DNA of 39,746 nucleotides from Magnetococcales bacterium (GTDB taxonomy: Bacteria; Pseudomonadota; Magnetococcia; Magnetococcales; JADFXB01), in NCBI GenBank assembly GCA_015233935.1, contig JADFXB010000023.1, positions 1-39,746 of the forward strand. The letters run 5' to 3'. The position numbers were made by a program, and so were the translations under genes. Shown one piece after another: positions 1 through 8,055 of this stretch; position 1 is the stretch's first letter, and every line of letters starts with the position of its first letter. The notes beneath the pieces were generated by a model. The model was given only the letters and a program-made list of their open reading frames with translations. It was not told the origin of the DNA and did no database searches.

Positions 1-33
1 GTCGGTGGCAATCAGCACCTTTTTTTCCGTCAC
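1..33 (-). CDS. 5' end of an unidentified gene (partial)
   Basis: Reading the minus strand from 33 to 1 gives GTG followed by codons for TEKKVLIATD, and the gene leaves the window after 11 codons. A strong ribosome binding site (GGGAGG, plus-strand positions about 39-44) lies 5 nt before the GTG, and the AsmA stop codon is only 26 bp upstream, so this is probably the next gene of the same operon. The fragment would fit the start of an RNase HI (a short beta strand ending in a catalytic Asp), but eleven residues cannot decide this and no function is assigned. Confidence 0.5.
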   Translation of the reverse strand, partial: MTEKKVLIATD

Positions 34-59
34 AACCGCCTCCCTGTGTGGGGTAAGGG

Positions 60-2762
60 TTAAAACTTCAACCCTTTAAGAGCACCCTTCAATCCCTCTT
101 TTACATCTGGGGAAACCTTATCCCCCAATTTTTTGTCGATAGCCGAATCCACTTTTTCCAGGGCCTTGTTTTTCGCCGCCGCCGTCAACAATTCATCCAT
201 GGCTACCCCATAACTGGGTTTATCCAAAGCACCATGAATGCGCACAGGAATTTGCATCCCCCGCAATTCGTTGACCGCAGAAATATCCAAACCACCCGTA
301 GCCGTGAGCAGACTGACACGCGTTACATAATCCATCTTGTTACCAGGCAAATCCGCCACTAAACCCGAACCGGTGACATTGATGGCCTTGGCCAGCATTT
401 TCAGATCTTCGTTTTTGATCACCCCTTTATCAATCTGGAAACTACCGGAAAATTCAGCAAAATCGGTTTTCTCCATCTTGGGCTGCATGAGGGGGGGTTT
501 GCCACGCAGGGTGTTGTAGGCATTCTGAATTTGATAAACCAAATCCACCCCTTCAATGGCTCCATCATCCACTTTCATATCCACCGTGCCCTTCAGGTTG
601 GATTTCAACTGCCGCTTGGTCAAACCATCGGTTTGCAAATTGCTCTGCAAATTGCCGGAACCGGTCATTACCTCTTTGTCCAATAACGTTTTGGTGAGAG
701 GACCCACTTGCACCTTACGCAAGTTGCCCTGCCAAGTCACGTGGGGCTGCTGGCCACGAACATCGATGGTGGAGTTGGCGTTGAAGGTGCCCTGGAAAAG
801 CTTGCCCTGCAGGGTTTCCAAGGTGTGTTGACCACCAGCTCCTTGCATTTTCAGGAGAAAATCCTGAATATTTATGCGAGTGACCACCAACTCACCGATC
901 TTTATCTGACCGTTGAGATCCAGGGCGTTGAGGAAGGCCACGGGAATGACCGCTTCATCTTCATTCTCAGGTTTGCTGCTGGCAGCCGCCGCAGTGGGGG
1001 CGGACTCTTTTTCACTGGTGGGAGGCAGGTAACGATCCAGATCCAGACGATTAACAGTGAGATCAAATTTGACCGCCTTGCGTTTGCCCATGGCCACACC
1101 CATGGAACCTTGCAGGGTGATATCGTCCAGTTTCACATCCATGCGTTTGATTTCCGCCGATTGACTATCACCACTGGCAGAGAGGGTGCCACTGACGGTG
1201 GAGAGAACCTTGTTGTCGGCGGTTTTAGGTAAAGATACCGCCGATTTTTCCAACAGGGCACGCAAAGGCAAAGGAGCGGTTTTGATGGCAGCCTCCCAGC
1301 GGGGGGTTTTGCCCCGGCTATCCAGGGAGGCGGAAAGACGTACCTCCTGATTGTCCAAACGACCTTCCACCGGGTCCAGACGCAAGAGTCCATCCCGCAA
1401 GGTCAAAGAAAGGCGAGGATCGGCAATCTGCATACCACGGGCGGTGAGAATAGCCAGGTTGATACTGCCTTGGGCAGCCAACGGGGTGGAGATGGTGGGT
1501 AAGGGAATGGAAACGTCGTCAGAACCACTGGCTGGCGGCATCTTGCCCTTGTCGGCATCGCTGACCGGCTTGGCAGGGGGAGCTGGCGGCAGAAAATGGT
1601 CCAAATCCAAATGACCACCCTTGAGATCAAATTGCAGGAAGGGTTTGTTGAAATCTTTCAGGGAGACCATTCCCTTCAACTCCAGGGTATCCAGCTTCAC
1701 TTCCAGATCGTTGAGGCTGGCCTGATCGTTGCTGGCTTTCAGCTTAGTGGAGAAGCCAACAGCTCGCAGGGAGCGGTCGTTGCTGCCTGCTGGCAGGGGT
1801 TTGCCCAAGGTGGCCAGAACCGCTCGCAAATCCATGGGGTCCACCTTGATCTCTCCTTGCCAGGCAGCTTTCTCTCCTTGAATATCGGTTCCTTGTAGGG
1901 AGCCTCCCACACCGATGGCCTTTTTCAAACCAACCAGACGGAAGGTGGGCCAATTGAGGGAGCCTGCCGCCAAATCCAGGGAGGCATCACCGGTCAATTG
2001 CAGATCCAGACCGTCGCTGGGATAGCCCTTGCCCTTGATCAAACCGACCAGACGTACCCCTTGCAAAGAAAATTGATCCAGGGATTTGGCAGATTGCACA
2101 CGACCATCCAGTTCCAAGGAACCTTGCAAGCCCAAACCTTCATAGTTGCTTTTGAAGGATAAGGGGATCGCCTGACCAGGGGAGAGTTGGCCTGTTTCCA
2201 GGTTAAACTGGTTGAGAACCATGGATTCATTTTTCATCTTATCCCGCCACTGCAAAGTGGCATCGGTGATGGAGAGACCGGAGATCATCAAGCCGGAGAT
2301 GGCGGCGGGACCTTCAGAAGGGGAGGCGGCGGGCTTGTTTTCAGTGGGTTTGGGATCCGTACTGGCAGGTTTTTGCACCAAATCCTGCCAGTTGGTGCGT
2401 CCGCTGGCATCCCGTTCCAAGTCCAGGGCCAAGCCTTTGGCCACGATACGGTCGGCTTCCAATCTTTTTTCAAAGAGGGGAAGCAGTTTGACCCGTACCT
2501 GGGTGGACTCCACCTTGAACATGGGTTGGGGGCCGAAGCCTTGGGCGTTGCCAAAGGTGACCTTGCCGGTTTCCACCCCCACCCAGGGAAAGACGGTGAG
2601 TTTTATGTTGCCTTCCAGTTGCAATTCGCGTCCGGTTGCCTCTTTGACGGCAGAGGCAATCTGGTCACGATAGTTGTTGAGATCCACCAGGAAAGGCAGG
2701 GCCATGGCGGCCACCACCAGAAGAAGGAGCAGGCTGGATAGAATCAAGACGATGCGTTTCAT
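60..2762 (-). CDS. AsmA family protein
   Basis: This 900-residue protein belongs to the AsmA family, whose members are anchored in the inner membrane, span the periplasm and are linked to outer-membrane assembly or phospholipid transport. An uncleaved N-terminal anchor is seen at about residues 4-27, followed by the family-typical NYRDQI and GREL segments. The rest is beta-rich repeats, with the AsmA signature LDLDHFLPP / LDLDRYLPP occurring twice and low-complexity Pro/Ser/Ala linkers near 130-155 and 395-420. The C-terminal third holds the conserved AsmA segment (about 650-860). It starts with ATG 38 bp after gcvH and is followed by another gene on the same strand. Size and domain order are ordinary for the family, and the exact cargo cannot be told from sequence. 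Confidence 0.88.
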   Translation of the reverse strand: MKRIVLILSSLLLLLVVAAMALPFLVDLNNYRDQIASAVKEATGRELQLEGNIKLTVFPWVGVETGKVTFGNAQGFGPQPMFKVESTQVRVKLLPLFEKRLEADRIVAKGLALDLERDASGRTNWQDLVQKPASTDPKPTENKPAASPSEGPAAISGLMISGLSITDATLQWRDKMKNESMVLNQFNLETGQLSPGQAIPLSFKSNYEGLGLQGSLELDGRVQSAKSLDQFSLQGVRLVGLIKGKGYPSDGLDLQLTGDASLDLAAGSLNWPTFRLVGLKKAIGVGGSLQGTDIQGEKAAWQGEIKVDPMDLRAVLATLGKPLPAGSNDRSLRAVGFSTKLKASNDQASLNDLEVKLDTLELKGMVSLKDFNKPFLQFDLKGGHLDLDHFLPPAPPAKPVSDADKGKMPPASGSDDVSIPLPTISTPLAAQGSINLAILTARGMQIADPRLSLTLRDGLLRLDPVEGRLDNQEVRLSASLDSRGKTPRWEAAIKTAPLPLRALLEKSAVSLPKTADNKVLSTVSGTLSASGDSQSAEIKRMDVKLDDITLQGSMGVAMGKRKAVKFDLTVNRLDLDRYLPPTSEKESAPTAAAASSKPENEDEAVIPVAFLNALDLNGQIKIGELVVTRINIQDFLLKMQGAGGQHTLETLQGKLFQGTFNANSTIDVRGQQPHVTWQGNLRKVQVGPLTKTLLDKEVMTGSGNLQSNLQTDGLTKRQLKSNLKGTVDMKVDDGAIEGVDLVYQIQNAYNTLRGKPPLMQPKMEKTDFAEFSGSFQIDKGVIKNEDLKMLAKAINVTGSGLVADLPGNKMDYVTRVSLLTATGGLDISAVNELRGMQIPVRIHGALDKPSYGVAMDELLTAAAKNKALEKVDSAIDKKLGDKVSPDVKEGLKGALKGLKF

Positions 2763-2800
2763 AGGTGCTCCTTGACCAACGGTTATCCCAAGTCAGTTTA

Positions 2801-3190
2801 TCAGGACAAGAGGGCAAGATACTCCTGGGCGGTCAGTAAGGGTTCATTTTCCCCGCTGACTTGTATGCGAATCATCCAACCCGCACCATAGGGATCTTCA
2901 TTGACCAGTTCCGGGGCAATGCGCAACTCCTGGTTGACCTCAAGGACGGTGCCGGAGACGGGGGCGAAGAGATCGGAGAGGGATTTGACCGATTCCACGG
3001 TGCCAAAGGGTCTGCCCGCCTGCAAAGTGGCTCCCACCTGGGGCAGGTCTACAAAGACCACGTCTCCCAGTTGATCCACTGCATAGCTGGTGATGCCCAC
3101 CTCTACCTGATGGTTATCAAGACGGCGCACCCATTCGTGCTCTGAGGTATAGCTTAAATCGGACGGACAATTGGTCGTGGCAGAACCCAT
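2801..3190 (-). CDS. gcvH: Glycine cleavage system H protein
   Basis: GcvH is the lipoylated carrier that shuttles the methylamine group between the P, T and L proteins of glycine cleavage. The 129-residue product has the usual N-terminal SEHEWVR segment and the lipoyl-lysine motif ESVKS (K69) in the hammerhead fold. The ATG at 3188-3190 has GGAGG nine bases upstream. The gene is an orphan: no gcvT, gcvP or lipoate enzyme is in the window, and its neighbours are a HAD phosphatase 95 bp upstream and AsmA 38 bp downstream. Lone GcvH proteins can serve as lipoyl carriers outside glycine cleavage, so the role stays open until the other gcv genes are located. Confidence 0.93.
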   Translation of the reverse strand: MGSATTNCPSDLSYTSEHEWVRRLDNHQVEVGITSYAVDQLGDVVFVDLPQVGATLQAGRPFGTVESVKSLSDLFAPVSGTVLEVNQELRIAPELVNEDPYGAGWMIRIQVSGENEPLLTAQEYLALLS

Positions 3191-3285
3191 ATGGAATAAC
3201 CTCCGAGTGAGGGGTGGAATCGTTTAATGGATATGTTGGCCAGGATTGGTCTGTAAGTCAACCAATGAGGGTGGAAAATCATTTT

Positions 3286-3963
3286 TCAGCCCCCTTTTGT
3301 CACCGGCATCAGGCAGGAAAAATCGCTGGTGGAGGGAAAATGCTGGGAGTAGACCGGAGGTAGAGAGGAGCTGGGGGCGGCCATGTGAACCAGATATCCC
3401 AGACCAAAAGCGGCGGCGGCTGTCAGGACCGGTTCCGAATCATCCACCAGCAGGGTATGGGGGGGATCAAAGTTGATGTGATCCTGTAACAGGGGCCAGA
3501 AGAGGGGATCTTCCTTGGCGCGGCCCAGTTCATGGCTGGAGGTGATGGAATCAAAATAATTTCCAATAGGGGTACGGGACATTTTCAGGGCCAGGGATTG
3601 GGCGTGGGCGTTGGTTACCAGATGCACCCGCCAGGGACCCTCTCTAAGGGCTTGCAGAAAGGGCAGCACGGTGGGTCTTACCTGAATCAAATGAGCCACA
3701 TGTTCTTTCAGGAGGGGAATGTCCAGTTCCAGTTTACGGGACCAATAGTCCAGGTCATACCATTCCAGGGTGCCCTGATTTTGCATGTAGGCTTCCATGG
3801 TACGGTGGCGGGCCTCTTCCAGGGAGATGGCATGGCGTTGGGCGTAGAAGTGGGGGACGGTTTCCAGGAAAAAGGTATCGTCAAAATGGCGATCCAGGAG
3901 GGTACCGTCCATGTCCAGCAGCACATGATGAATCTCCTGCCAAGGCAGGGAGGGGTTGTTCAT
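3286..3963 (-). CDS. yrfG: HAD-superfamily nucleotidase, YrfG (GMP/IMP 5'-nucleotidase) type
   Basis: The 225-residue protein is a HAD hydrolase closest in pattern to E. coli YrfG, which dephosphorylates GMP and IMP. Motif I is LLDMDGTLLD near residues 15-24, motif II is LVTNAH, the motif III lysine is in GRAKEDP, and motif IV is LLVDDSE. The WYDLDYWS segment in the cap is also a YrfG hallmark. The ATG at 3961-3963 overlaps the argJ stop by 4 bp (ATGA), which fixes the start. The same frame is open much further upstream, but that part is only a shadow of argJ. The substrate is inferred from family resemblance. Confidence 0.85.
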   Translation of the reverse strand: MNNPSLPWQEIHHVLLDMDGTLLDRHFDDTFFLETVPHFYAQRHAISLEEARHRTMEAYMQNQGTLEWYDLDYWSRKLELDIPLLKEHVAHLIQVRPTVLPFLQALREGPWRVHLVTNAHAQSLALKMSRTPIGNYFDSITSSHELGRAKEDPLFWPLLQDHINFDPPHTLLVDDSEPVLTAAAAFGLGYLVHMAAPSSSLPPVYSQHFPSTSDFSCLMPVTKGG

Positions 3964-5174
3964 GTGGTGTAATCGGCATTGATGGTGATGTATTCGTGGG
4001 AAAGGTCGCAGGTCCAGATGGTGGCGCGCCCGCTGCCTGCTCCCAGGTCCACGAACAGGGGAATTTCTTTGCGGGCCATGATCTGTGCCCCCACGGCTTC
4101 TGAATAGTCGGGATGGCGCAGGCCTCCTTCCACCACCTTGAGGGTATCCAGGGCGATGGCCAAGCGTTCCACTTGCAGGGGCACGCCTGCATAACCCACG
4201 GCGGCCAGGATGCGTCCCCAGTTGGGGTCGCCACCGTAGAAGGCGGTTTTCACCAGCGGGCTGTGGGCGATGGCCTTGGCCACTTGGCGAGCGGCAGCGT
4301 GGGAGGTGGCACCGGAGACGGTGATGGTGATGAAGCGGGTGGCTCCCTCCCCATCCCGCACGATGGCCTGGGCCAGGGTGGCGCATACTTCGGTGAGGGC
4401 ATGAAGAAAGCTCTCGCCCCCTTCGCTGGGGGTAACGGTACAACCGGAACTCCCGGAGGCAAAGGCCAGCACGGTATCGTTGGTGGAGGTGTCCCCATCC
4501 ACGGTGATGCTGTTGAAGGATTCCTGCACCGCCTGGTTGAGCCATTTTTGCAGTTGGGGGGCGGCTATCTTGGCATCGGTAAAGATGAAGGCCAGCATGG
4601 TGGCCATGTCGGGATGGATCATCCCTGCACCCTTGGCGATACCCACCACGTTGACCACTCCTTCCGCCAGGCGAATTTGCCGATGGCAGGCTTTGGGAAA
4701 GGTATCGGTGGTCATGATGGCGCGAGCGGCCTGCCACCAGTCGGCGGGTTGCAAGTTACCGATGAGGGCGGGCAGGGCAGTTTCGATTTTGTCCACTGGA
4801 AAGTGTTGACCGATCACCCCGGTGGAGGCCACAAAGACGGTGGCTGGTTCAATAGCTAGGCCGTCAGCCACCGCCTGGGTGGAGGAGAGGGCGGCGGTCA
4901 TGCCTTGGGGACCGTTGGCCACGTTGGCGTTGCCTGAATTCACCAGCAGGGCGCGGGCGGTTCCTTGCACCAATCGTTGTTGACAGAGGGTCACCGGGGC
5001 GGCGCGTACCTGATTGCGGGTGAACAGACCTGCCACGCTACAGGGTTGCTCCATGGCTACCAGAAGTAAATCTTTCGCACCGCTAACCTTGAGTCCGCAG
5101 GCGGTGGTTGCCAACCGAAAGCCTGTCAGGGAGGGAATGTTCACCTCTTCCAAAATACCCGATGCCATGACCAT
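3960..5174 (-). CDS. argJ: Bifunctional glutamate N-acetyltransferase / ornithine acetyltransferase
   Basis: ArgJ transfers the acetyl group from N-acetylornithine to glutamate and, in bifunctional forms, also makes N-acetylglutamate from acetyl-CoA, giving the cyclic arginine pathway. The 404-residue product carries the self-cleavage segment KGAGMIHPDMATML, with A191-T192 as the predicted cut and T192 the new N-terminal nucleophile. The oxyanion-hole region STGVIG is near residues 117-122. The first ATG (5172-5174) has poor spacing to GAGG, and the ATG two codons later (5166-5168) sits 7 nt from it and may be the true start. It lies 32 bp after thyX and overlaps the HAD gene, so the three are probably cotranscribed. 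Confidence 0.95.
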   Translation of the reverse strand: MVMASGILEEVNIPSLTGFRLATTACGLKVSGAKDLLLVAMEQPCSVAGLFTRNQVRAAPVTLCQQRLVQGTARALLVNSGNANVANGPQGMTAALSSTQAVADGLAIEPATVFVASTGVIGQHFPVDKIETALPALIGNLQPADWWQAARAIMTTDTFPKACHRQIRLAEGVVNVVGIAKGAGMIHPDMATMLAFIFTDAKIAAPQLQKWLNQAVQESFNSITVDGDTSTNDTVLAFASGSSGCTVTPSEGGESFLHALTEVCATLAQAIVRDGEGATRFITITVSGATSHAAARQVAKAIAHSPLVKTAFYGGDPNWGRILAAVGYAGVPLQVERLAIALDTLKVVEGGLRHPDYSEAVGAQIMARKEIPLFVDLGAGSGRATIWTCDLSHEYITINADYTT

Positions 5175-5206
5175 GCCTCATTATTTTTATGTAAAGTTGA
5201 ACCGGG

Positions 5207-6037
5207 TTACAGGATGCCGCCTTTTTCTTTAAGAACCTGATCCATGGTCTCCCCCAGAATGGGAAAACGGCTTTTGAACATGCTATAGGCCACGTCGGCG
5301 AACTGGCGGATTTCGTACTGGGCGTTGGATTTGCGTCGCAGATCGAAAAAATTCATCAGCGAGCGAAAGTTGATGGTCCAGTAGAGATCGGTATAACAGG
5401 AAACCGGCATGGCATTGCGTAACAGTTCCCGACCGCGTGCCCGATAGGGGTTGCGTCCGCCTTCCACCTTGGGAATGGAACCACGGGCTTCTGCCTCGTC
5501 CACCCGCTGGCAGATTTCCCGATAACCTTCCTGATAGAAGGCGTGTAATTCTTCCATGAGTTGGCAATAGCGGGCAAGTTGCTCTTCGCTTAAAATGCGC
5601 ATATTGCCAACGGTGCAAGCCTGGGCGTCGGGAATATAGTAGGCGGGGATGGGTTCCCGGTAGCGTTGGGAAAATTCGTTGAAGGAGCTGATGCGATGGC
5701 GGATCCATTGCCGAATCACAAAAATGGGGGCCACGATGCGCCAGCGAAAGTAGACGGTTTCAAAGGGGGTGCCATGGTTTTGCGACAGGAGATAGTAGAG
5801 CAACTTCCGTTCCCGGTCGCCGAACTCTTGCATGGAGTTGATGCGTTGGTTGGTGGTGGAGATGCGGGCGGTGTTGATGATGGTGGCCTCATCTCCCCAG
5901 CTTTCTTCCAGTTCCAGAAAGCCAAAGTTGCCGATGCGGCGGGCAAAGTCGGGATTTTCCCGCAGGCGGGTATTCATCTCCTCTTCCATTTCGCGGGTGA
6001 CCGGGCTGGAGAAGGCGGATTCGGAAAGATTTTTCAT
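5207..6037 (-). CDS. thyX: FAD-dependent thymidylate synthase
   Basis: ThyX makes dTMP from dUMP using methylene-tetrahydrofolate, NADPH and FAD. The 276-residue product shows the family signature RHRISSFNEFSQR at residues 113-125. I chose the ATG at 6035-6037, which starts MKNLSES and lies 7 bp after the stop of the diguanylate cyclase. An in-frame extension to 6142 would run deep into that gene and has no family resemblance. No thyA is visible, so this is probably the genome's thymidylate synthase, which fits with dut elsewhere in the window. Length is slightly above the 220-250 residues of many ThyX proteins because of the N-terminal 40 residues. Confidence 0.95.
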   Translation of the reverse strand: MKNLSESAFSSPVTREMEEEMNTRLRENPDFARRIGNFGFLELEESWGDEATIINTARISTTNQRINSMQEFGDRERKLLYYLLSQNHGTPFETVYFRWRIVAPIFVIRQWIRHRISSFNEFSQRYREPIPAYYIPDAQACTVGNMRILSEEQLARYCQLMEELHAFYQEGYREICQRVDEAEARGSIPKVEGGRNPYRARGRELLRNAMPVSCYTDLYWTINFRSLMNFFDLRRKSNAQYEIRQFADVAYSMFKSRFPILGETMDQVLKEKGGIL

Positions 6038-6044
6038 GATGGAT

Positions 6045-7067
6045 TCATCCCCACATTTCAATATCGCTGGCGGCTGGATCATCGTCTTCCAGCATGCCGC
6101 GGGAGAGCAGGTGTTGGTAACAGGCAATCTGGTTTCTGCCATTGTTTTTAGAATAATACAATGCCCTATCAGCGCGATGGATTAAATTAACAGGCATGTC
6201 CCCCTGCTGAATGGTCGTCCAGCCGATACTCACCGTTACGGTGCCCACCCCTGGAAAGGGTTGGGAGGAGACGCTGTTGCAAACCCGTTGCAAGGCGGCC
6301 TCTGCATCCAGGGGAGTGACATCGGTTAATAGGGCGACAAATTCTTCTCCACCAAAGCGGAAGAGAAGATCGTTGTGACGAAAGCGTTCTTCCATGCGCC
6401 TGGCGAATAGGATCAACACTTCATCGCCCATGAGATGGCCGAAGGTGTCGTTGATTTTTTTAAAATGATCGATATCCAGGGTGGCCAGGCAGGCGGTTTT
6501 TTTCAGGACATCCCGTTGCCGATTGGCTCCCCCCTGGTAGGCTTGCAAAATTTTGCTGATTTTATCATCAAAGGAAAATCGATTATAGAGATTGGTGAGG
6601 GGATCCCGTTCTTTGGCCAGGATCAGGGAGGTTTGGTTGACGAAGAGGGAGATAAGAAAGACCAGGATGCTCAAGGCGGATTGGGGTATGGGTTCTCCTT
6701 CCAGGAGCAGCATGCCAAAAAAGCCGGGCAGCAGAATGGGGAAGATCAACCGTTGTCCCACGGAGAGGTCCACCACCACCAGATGGCGTTTTTCCAGGCA
6801 GGCCGCCATGCCGCCAATGGTTTGGATGGAAAAAAATTGTTTGGCGGGGTCCAGAGGATTGGTCACCAGCCATCCTTTGTGGCTGTGGCGTTTGACTTCA
6901 TAGAATGTAACGATGCAACCCAGATGGGGAGGGGGCAGACGATTGATGACCAGGGCGTTGATCTGGCGAATCAAGGCGTGTATCAGACCCAGATCATCCC
7001 CGACAGCGGTCATTTCCAACACCGCATCGGCCAGATGGTCGTCCAGGGTGGGTATGGGTTTAGGCAT
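6045..7067 (-). CDS. Diguanylate cyclase (GAF-like sensor + GGDEF)
   Basis: The 340-residue cytoplasmic protein should make cyclic di-GMP from two GTP. The C-terminal GGDEF domain (about 150-320) begins with DPLTNLYNRF, has the metal-binding LDIDHFKKINDTFGH, and an intact active loop GGEEF at 239-243. An RxxD inhibitory I-site (R230-D233) lies exactly five residues before it, so product feedback is expected. The N-terminal 145 residues look like a GAF-type sensor ending in a hydrophobic stretch (about 130-150), not a clear pair of membrane helices. It is the first gene of the minus-strand run, 7 bp upstream of thyX, and nothing suggests a functional link to nucleotide synthesis beyond cotranscription. 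Confidence 0.92.
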   Translation of the reverse strand: MPKPIPTLDDHLADAVLEMTAVGDDLGLIHALIRQINALVINRLPPPHLGCIVTFYEVKRHSHKGWLVTNPLDPAKQFFSIQTIGGMAACLEKRHLVVVDLSVGQRLIFPILLPGFFGMLLLEGEPIPQSALSILVFLISLFVNQTSLILAKERDPLTNLYNRFSFDDKISKILQAYQGGANRQRDVLKKTACLATLDIDHFKKINDTFGHLMGDEVLILFARRMEERFRHNDLLFRFGGEEFVALLTDVTPLDAEAALQRVCNSVSSQPFPGVGTVTVSIGWTTIQQGDMPVNLIHRADRALYYSKNNGRNQIACYQHLLSRGMLEDDDPAASDIEMWG

Positions 7068-7252
7068 GTTCTATTTGAGATAAATGAAGTAAATGGTTTA
7101 GTATTTGTCCAGTTCCAGAATAGCATTAATTGTCTCTCGCGACAAAGTTCCTTTTACCAGAAATGCCTCACAACGGGATGGCCCCATAAGTTGGCGAGGG
7201 GTTAAAAGTGGAAATTGACATTTTACTGAAAACGGTGCAAATTGAACTAGTC

Positions 7253-7268
7253 GGACTAAGCTTAGTCC
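7253..7268. promoter_or_regulatory. Perfect 16-bp palindrome, likely toxin-antitoxin operator
   Basis: GGACTAAGCTTAGTCC is a perfect inverted repeat 24 bp upstream of the antitoxin start. A consensus -35-like TTGACA lies at 7215-7220, with only a weak -10 (CAAATT) 17 bp further on. Autoregulating antitoxins of the Phd type bind such palindromes, so this is the natural operator candidate. Confidence 0.55.
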
Positions 7269-7292
7269 AGTCCATCGCAAGGGATAGGGACG

Positions 7293-7532
7293 ATGAGCAT
7301 TGTTAATATTCACGAGGCCAAGACCCAACTCTCCCGTTATGTGGATCAAGCCGCCACGGGTGAGGAAATTATCATTGCCCGGGCGGGTAAGCCTGTGGCG
7401 CGGCTTATGCCGTTGGCACCCATGGTGAGTGAACGCAAGCTGGGTCTTGGTAAAGGAAAATTCACCTATCCCAACGACCTGGACAGCATGCATGCCAAGG
7501 AAATCCAGGATATGTTTGATTTTGGCCAATAA
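7293..7532 (+). CDS. Antitoxin, Phd/YefM family
   Basis: The 79-residue protein has the Phd/YefM N-terminal DNA-binding fold: NIHEAKTQLSRYVDQAATGEEIIIAR is followed by GKPVARLMPL, the standard family pattern. The C-terminal part (about 50-79) is charged and likely the disordered segment that wraps the toxin. The ATG has GGGATAGGGA just upstream. It is followed after 4 bp by the PIN-domain toxin, the usual order for this module. It should neutralise the toxin and repress the pair through the palindrome at 7253-7268. Confidence 0.88.
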   Translation: MSIVNIHEAKTQLSRYVDQAATGEEIIIARAGKPVARLMPLAPMVSERKLGLGKGKFTYPNDLDSMHAKEIQDMFDFGQ

Positions 7533-7536
7533 TAAA

Positions 7537-7971
7537 ATGCATCGCACCTTTCTATTGGATACCAATATTCTGCTTGCAGCCCTCATAGCACCGGAAAAAC
7601 TGACGGGTGAGGTGGCGGATTGGATTGCAACGCCTTATTACAGCGTCTATTTCAGTTCTGCCAGTATTTGGGAGATTGCCATTAAGTACTCCTTGAACCG
7701 GAGCGGGTTTAATTTTTCGCCAGCGGATATCCATCGCTTGGCAGTACAAACAGGGTTTACTGAATTACCCGTTCATGCAGAGCATTGTTATCCGCTTGCT
7801 TCAATGCCTTGGCACCATAAAGATCCTTTTGACCGTCTGTTGCTTGCCCAGGCCCGCTCTTTGCCCGCCCATTTACTCACCTCCGATCCTCTGTTGGTTC
7901 AATACTCAGACTTGGTTATTTCGATAACCTTTCTGAATGGATCAGACCTGCCCCATAAAAATCCGTCATGA
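7537..7971 (+). CDS. PIN-domain toxin, VapC-like ribonuclease
   Basis: The 144-residue protein is a PIN-domain RNase toxin. The first strand carries FLLDTNILLA with catalytic D8. The second acidic residue is in ASIWEIAIK, and the third cluster is in HKDPFDRLLLAQA, followed by LLTSDPLL. These are the conserved acidic positions of the metal-dependent active site, so it appears intact. The ATG is 4 bp after the antitoxin stop. A longer reading frame from 7429 exists but overlaps the antitoxin out of frame and is discarded. RNA target unknown. Confidence 0.88.
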   Translation: MHRTFLLDTNILLAALIAPEKLTGEVADWIATPYYSVYFSSASIWEIAIKYSLNRSGFNFSPADIHRLAVQTGFTELPVHAEHCYPLASMPWHHKDPFDRLLLAQARSLPAHLLTSDPLLVQYSDLVISITFLNGSDLPHKNPS

Positions 7972-8011
7972 TGACTTGACCTGTTGGGTGGAAAGGATGT
8001 TTAATTACGAA

Positions 8012-8046
8012 TGAATCGCATTCAACAATTCACAGGATGTGAATCG
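8012..8046 (+). promoter_or_regulatory. Paired inverted repeats upstream of feoB, candidate metal-regulator operator
   Basis: Two perfect inverted repeats precede feoB: TGAAT-CGC-ATTCA at 8012-8024 and ATTCACA-GGA-TGTGAAT at 8028-8044. TGAATCG also recurs as a direct repeat at 8012-8018 and 8040-8046. The second repeat ends 11 bp before the feoB ATG, next to its GAGG ribosome binding site. The natural ligand candidate is the DtxR-type regulator encoded directly after feoB. No recognisable Fur box was seen. Confidence 0.4.
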
Positions 8047-8055
8047 AGGTAAAGT

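Noticed and set aside
3286-4737. A 483-residue minus-strand frame that looks like a large fusion
   Set aside because: Only the last 225 codons (HAD nucleotidase) are real; the rest is an Arg/Pro-rich shadow of argJ.
7098-7586. 162-residue minus-strand frame over the antitoxin gene
   Set aside because: Mostly antisense of the antitoxin. The last 29 residues (ending NAILELDKY) look faintly protein-like and could be a tiny remnant, but there is not enough to call a gene.
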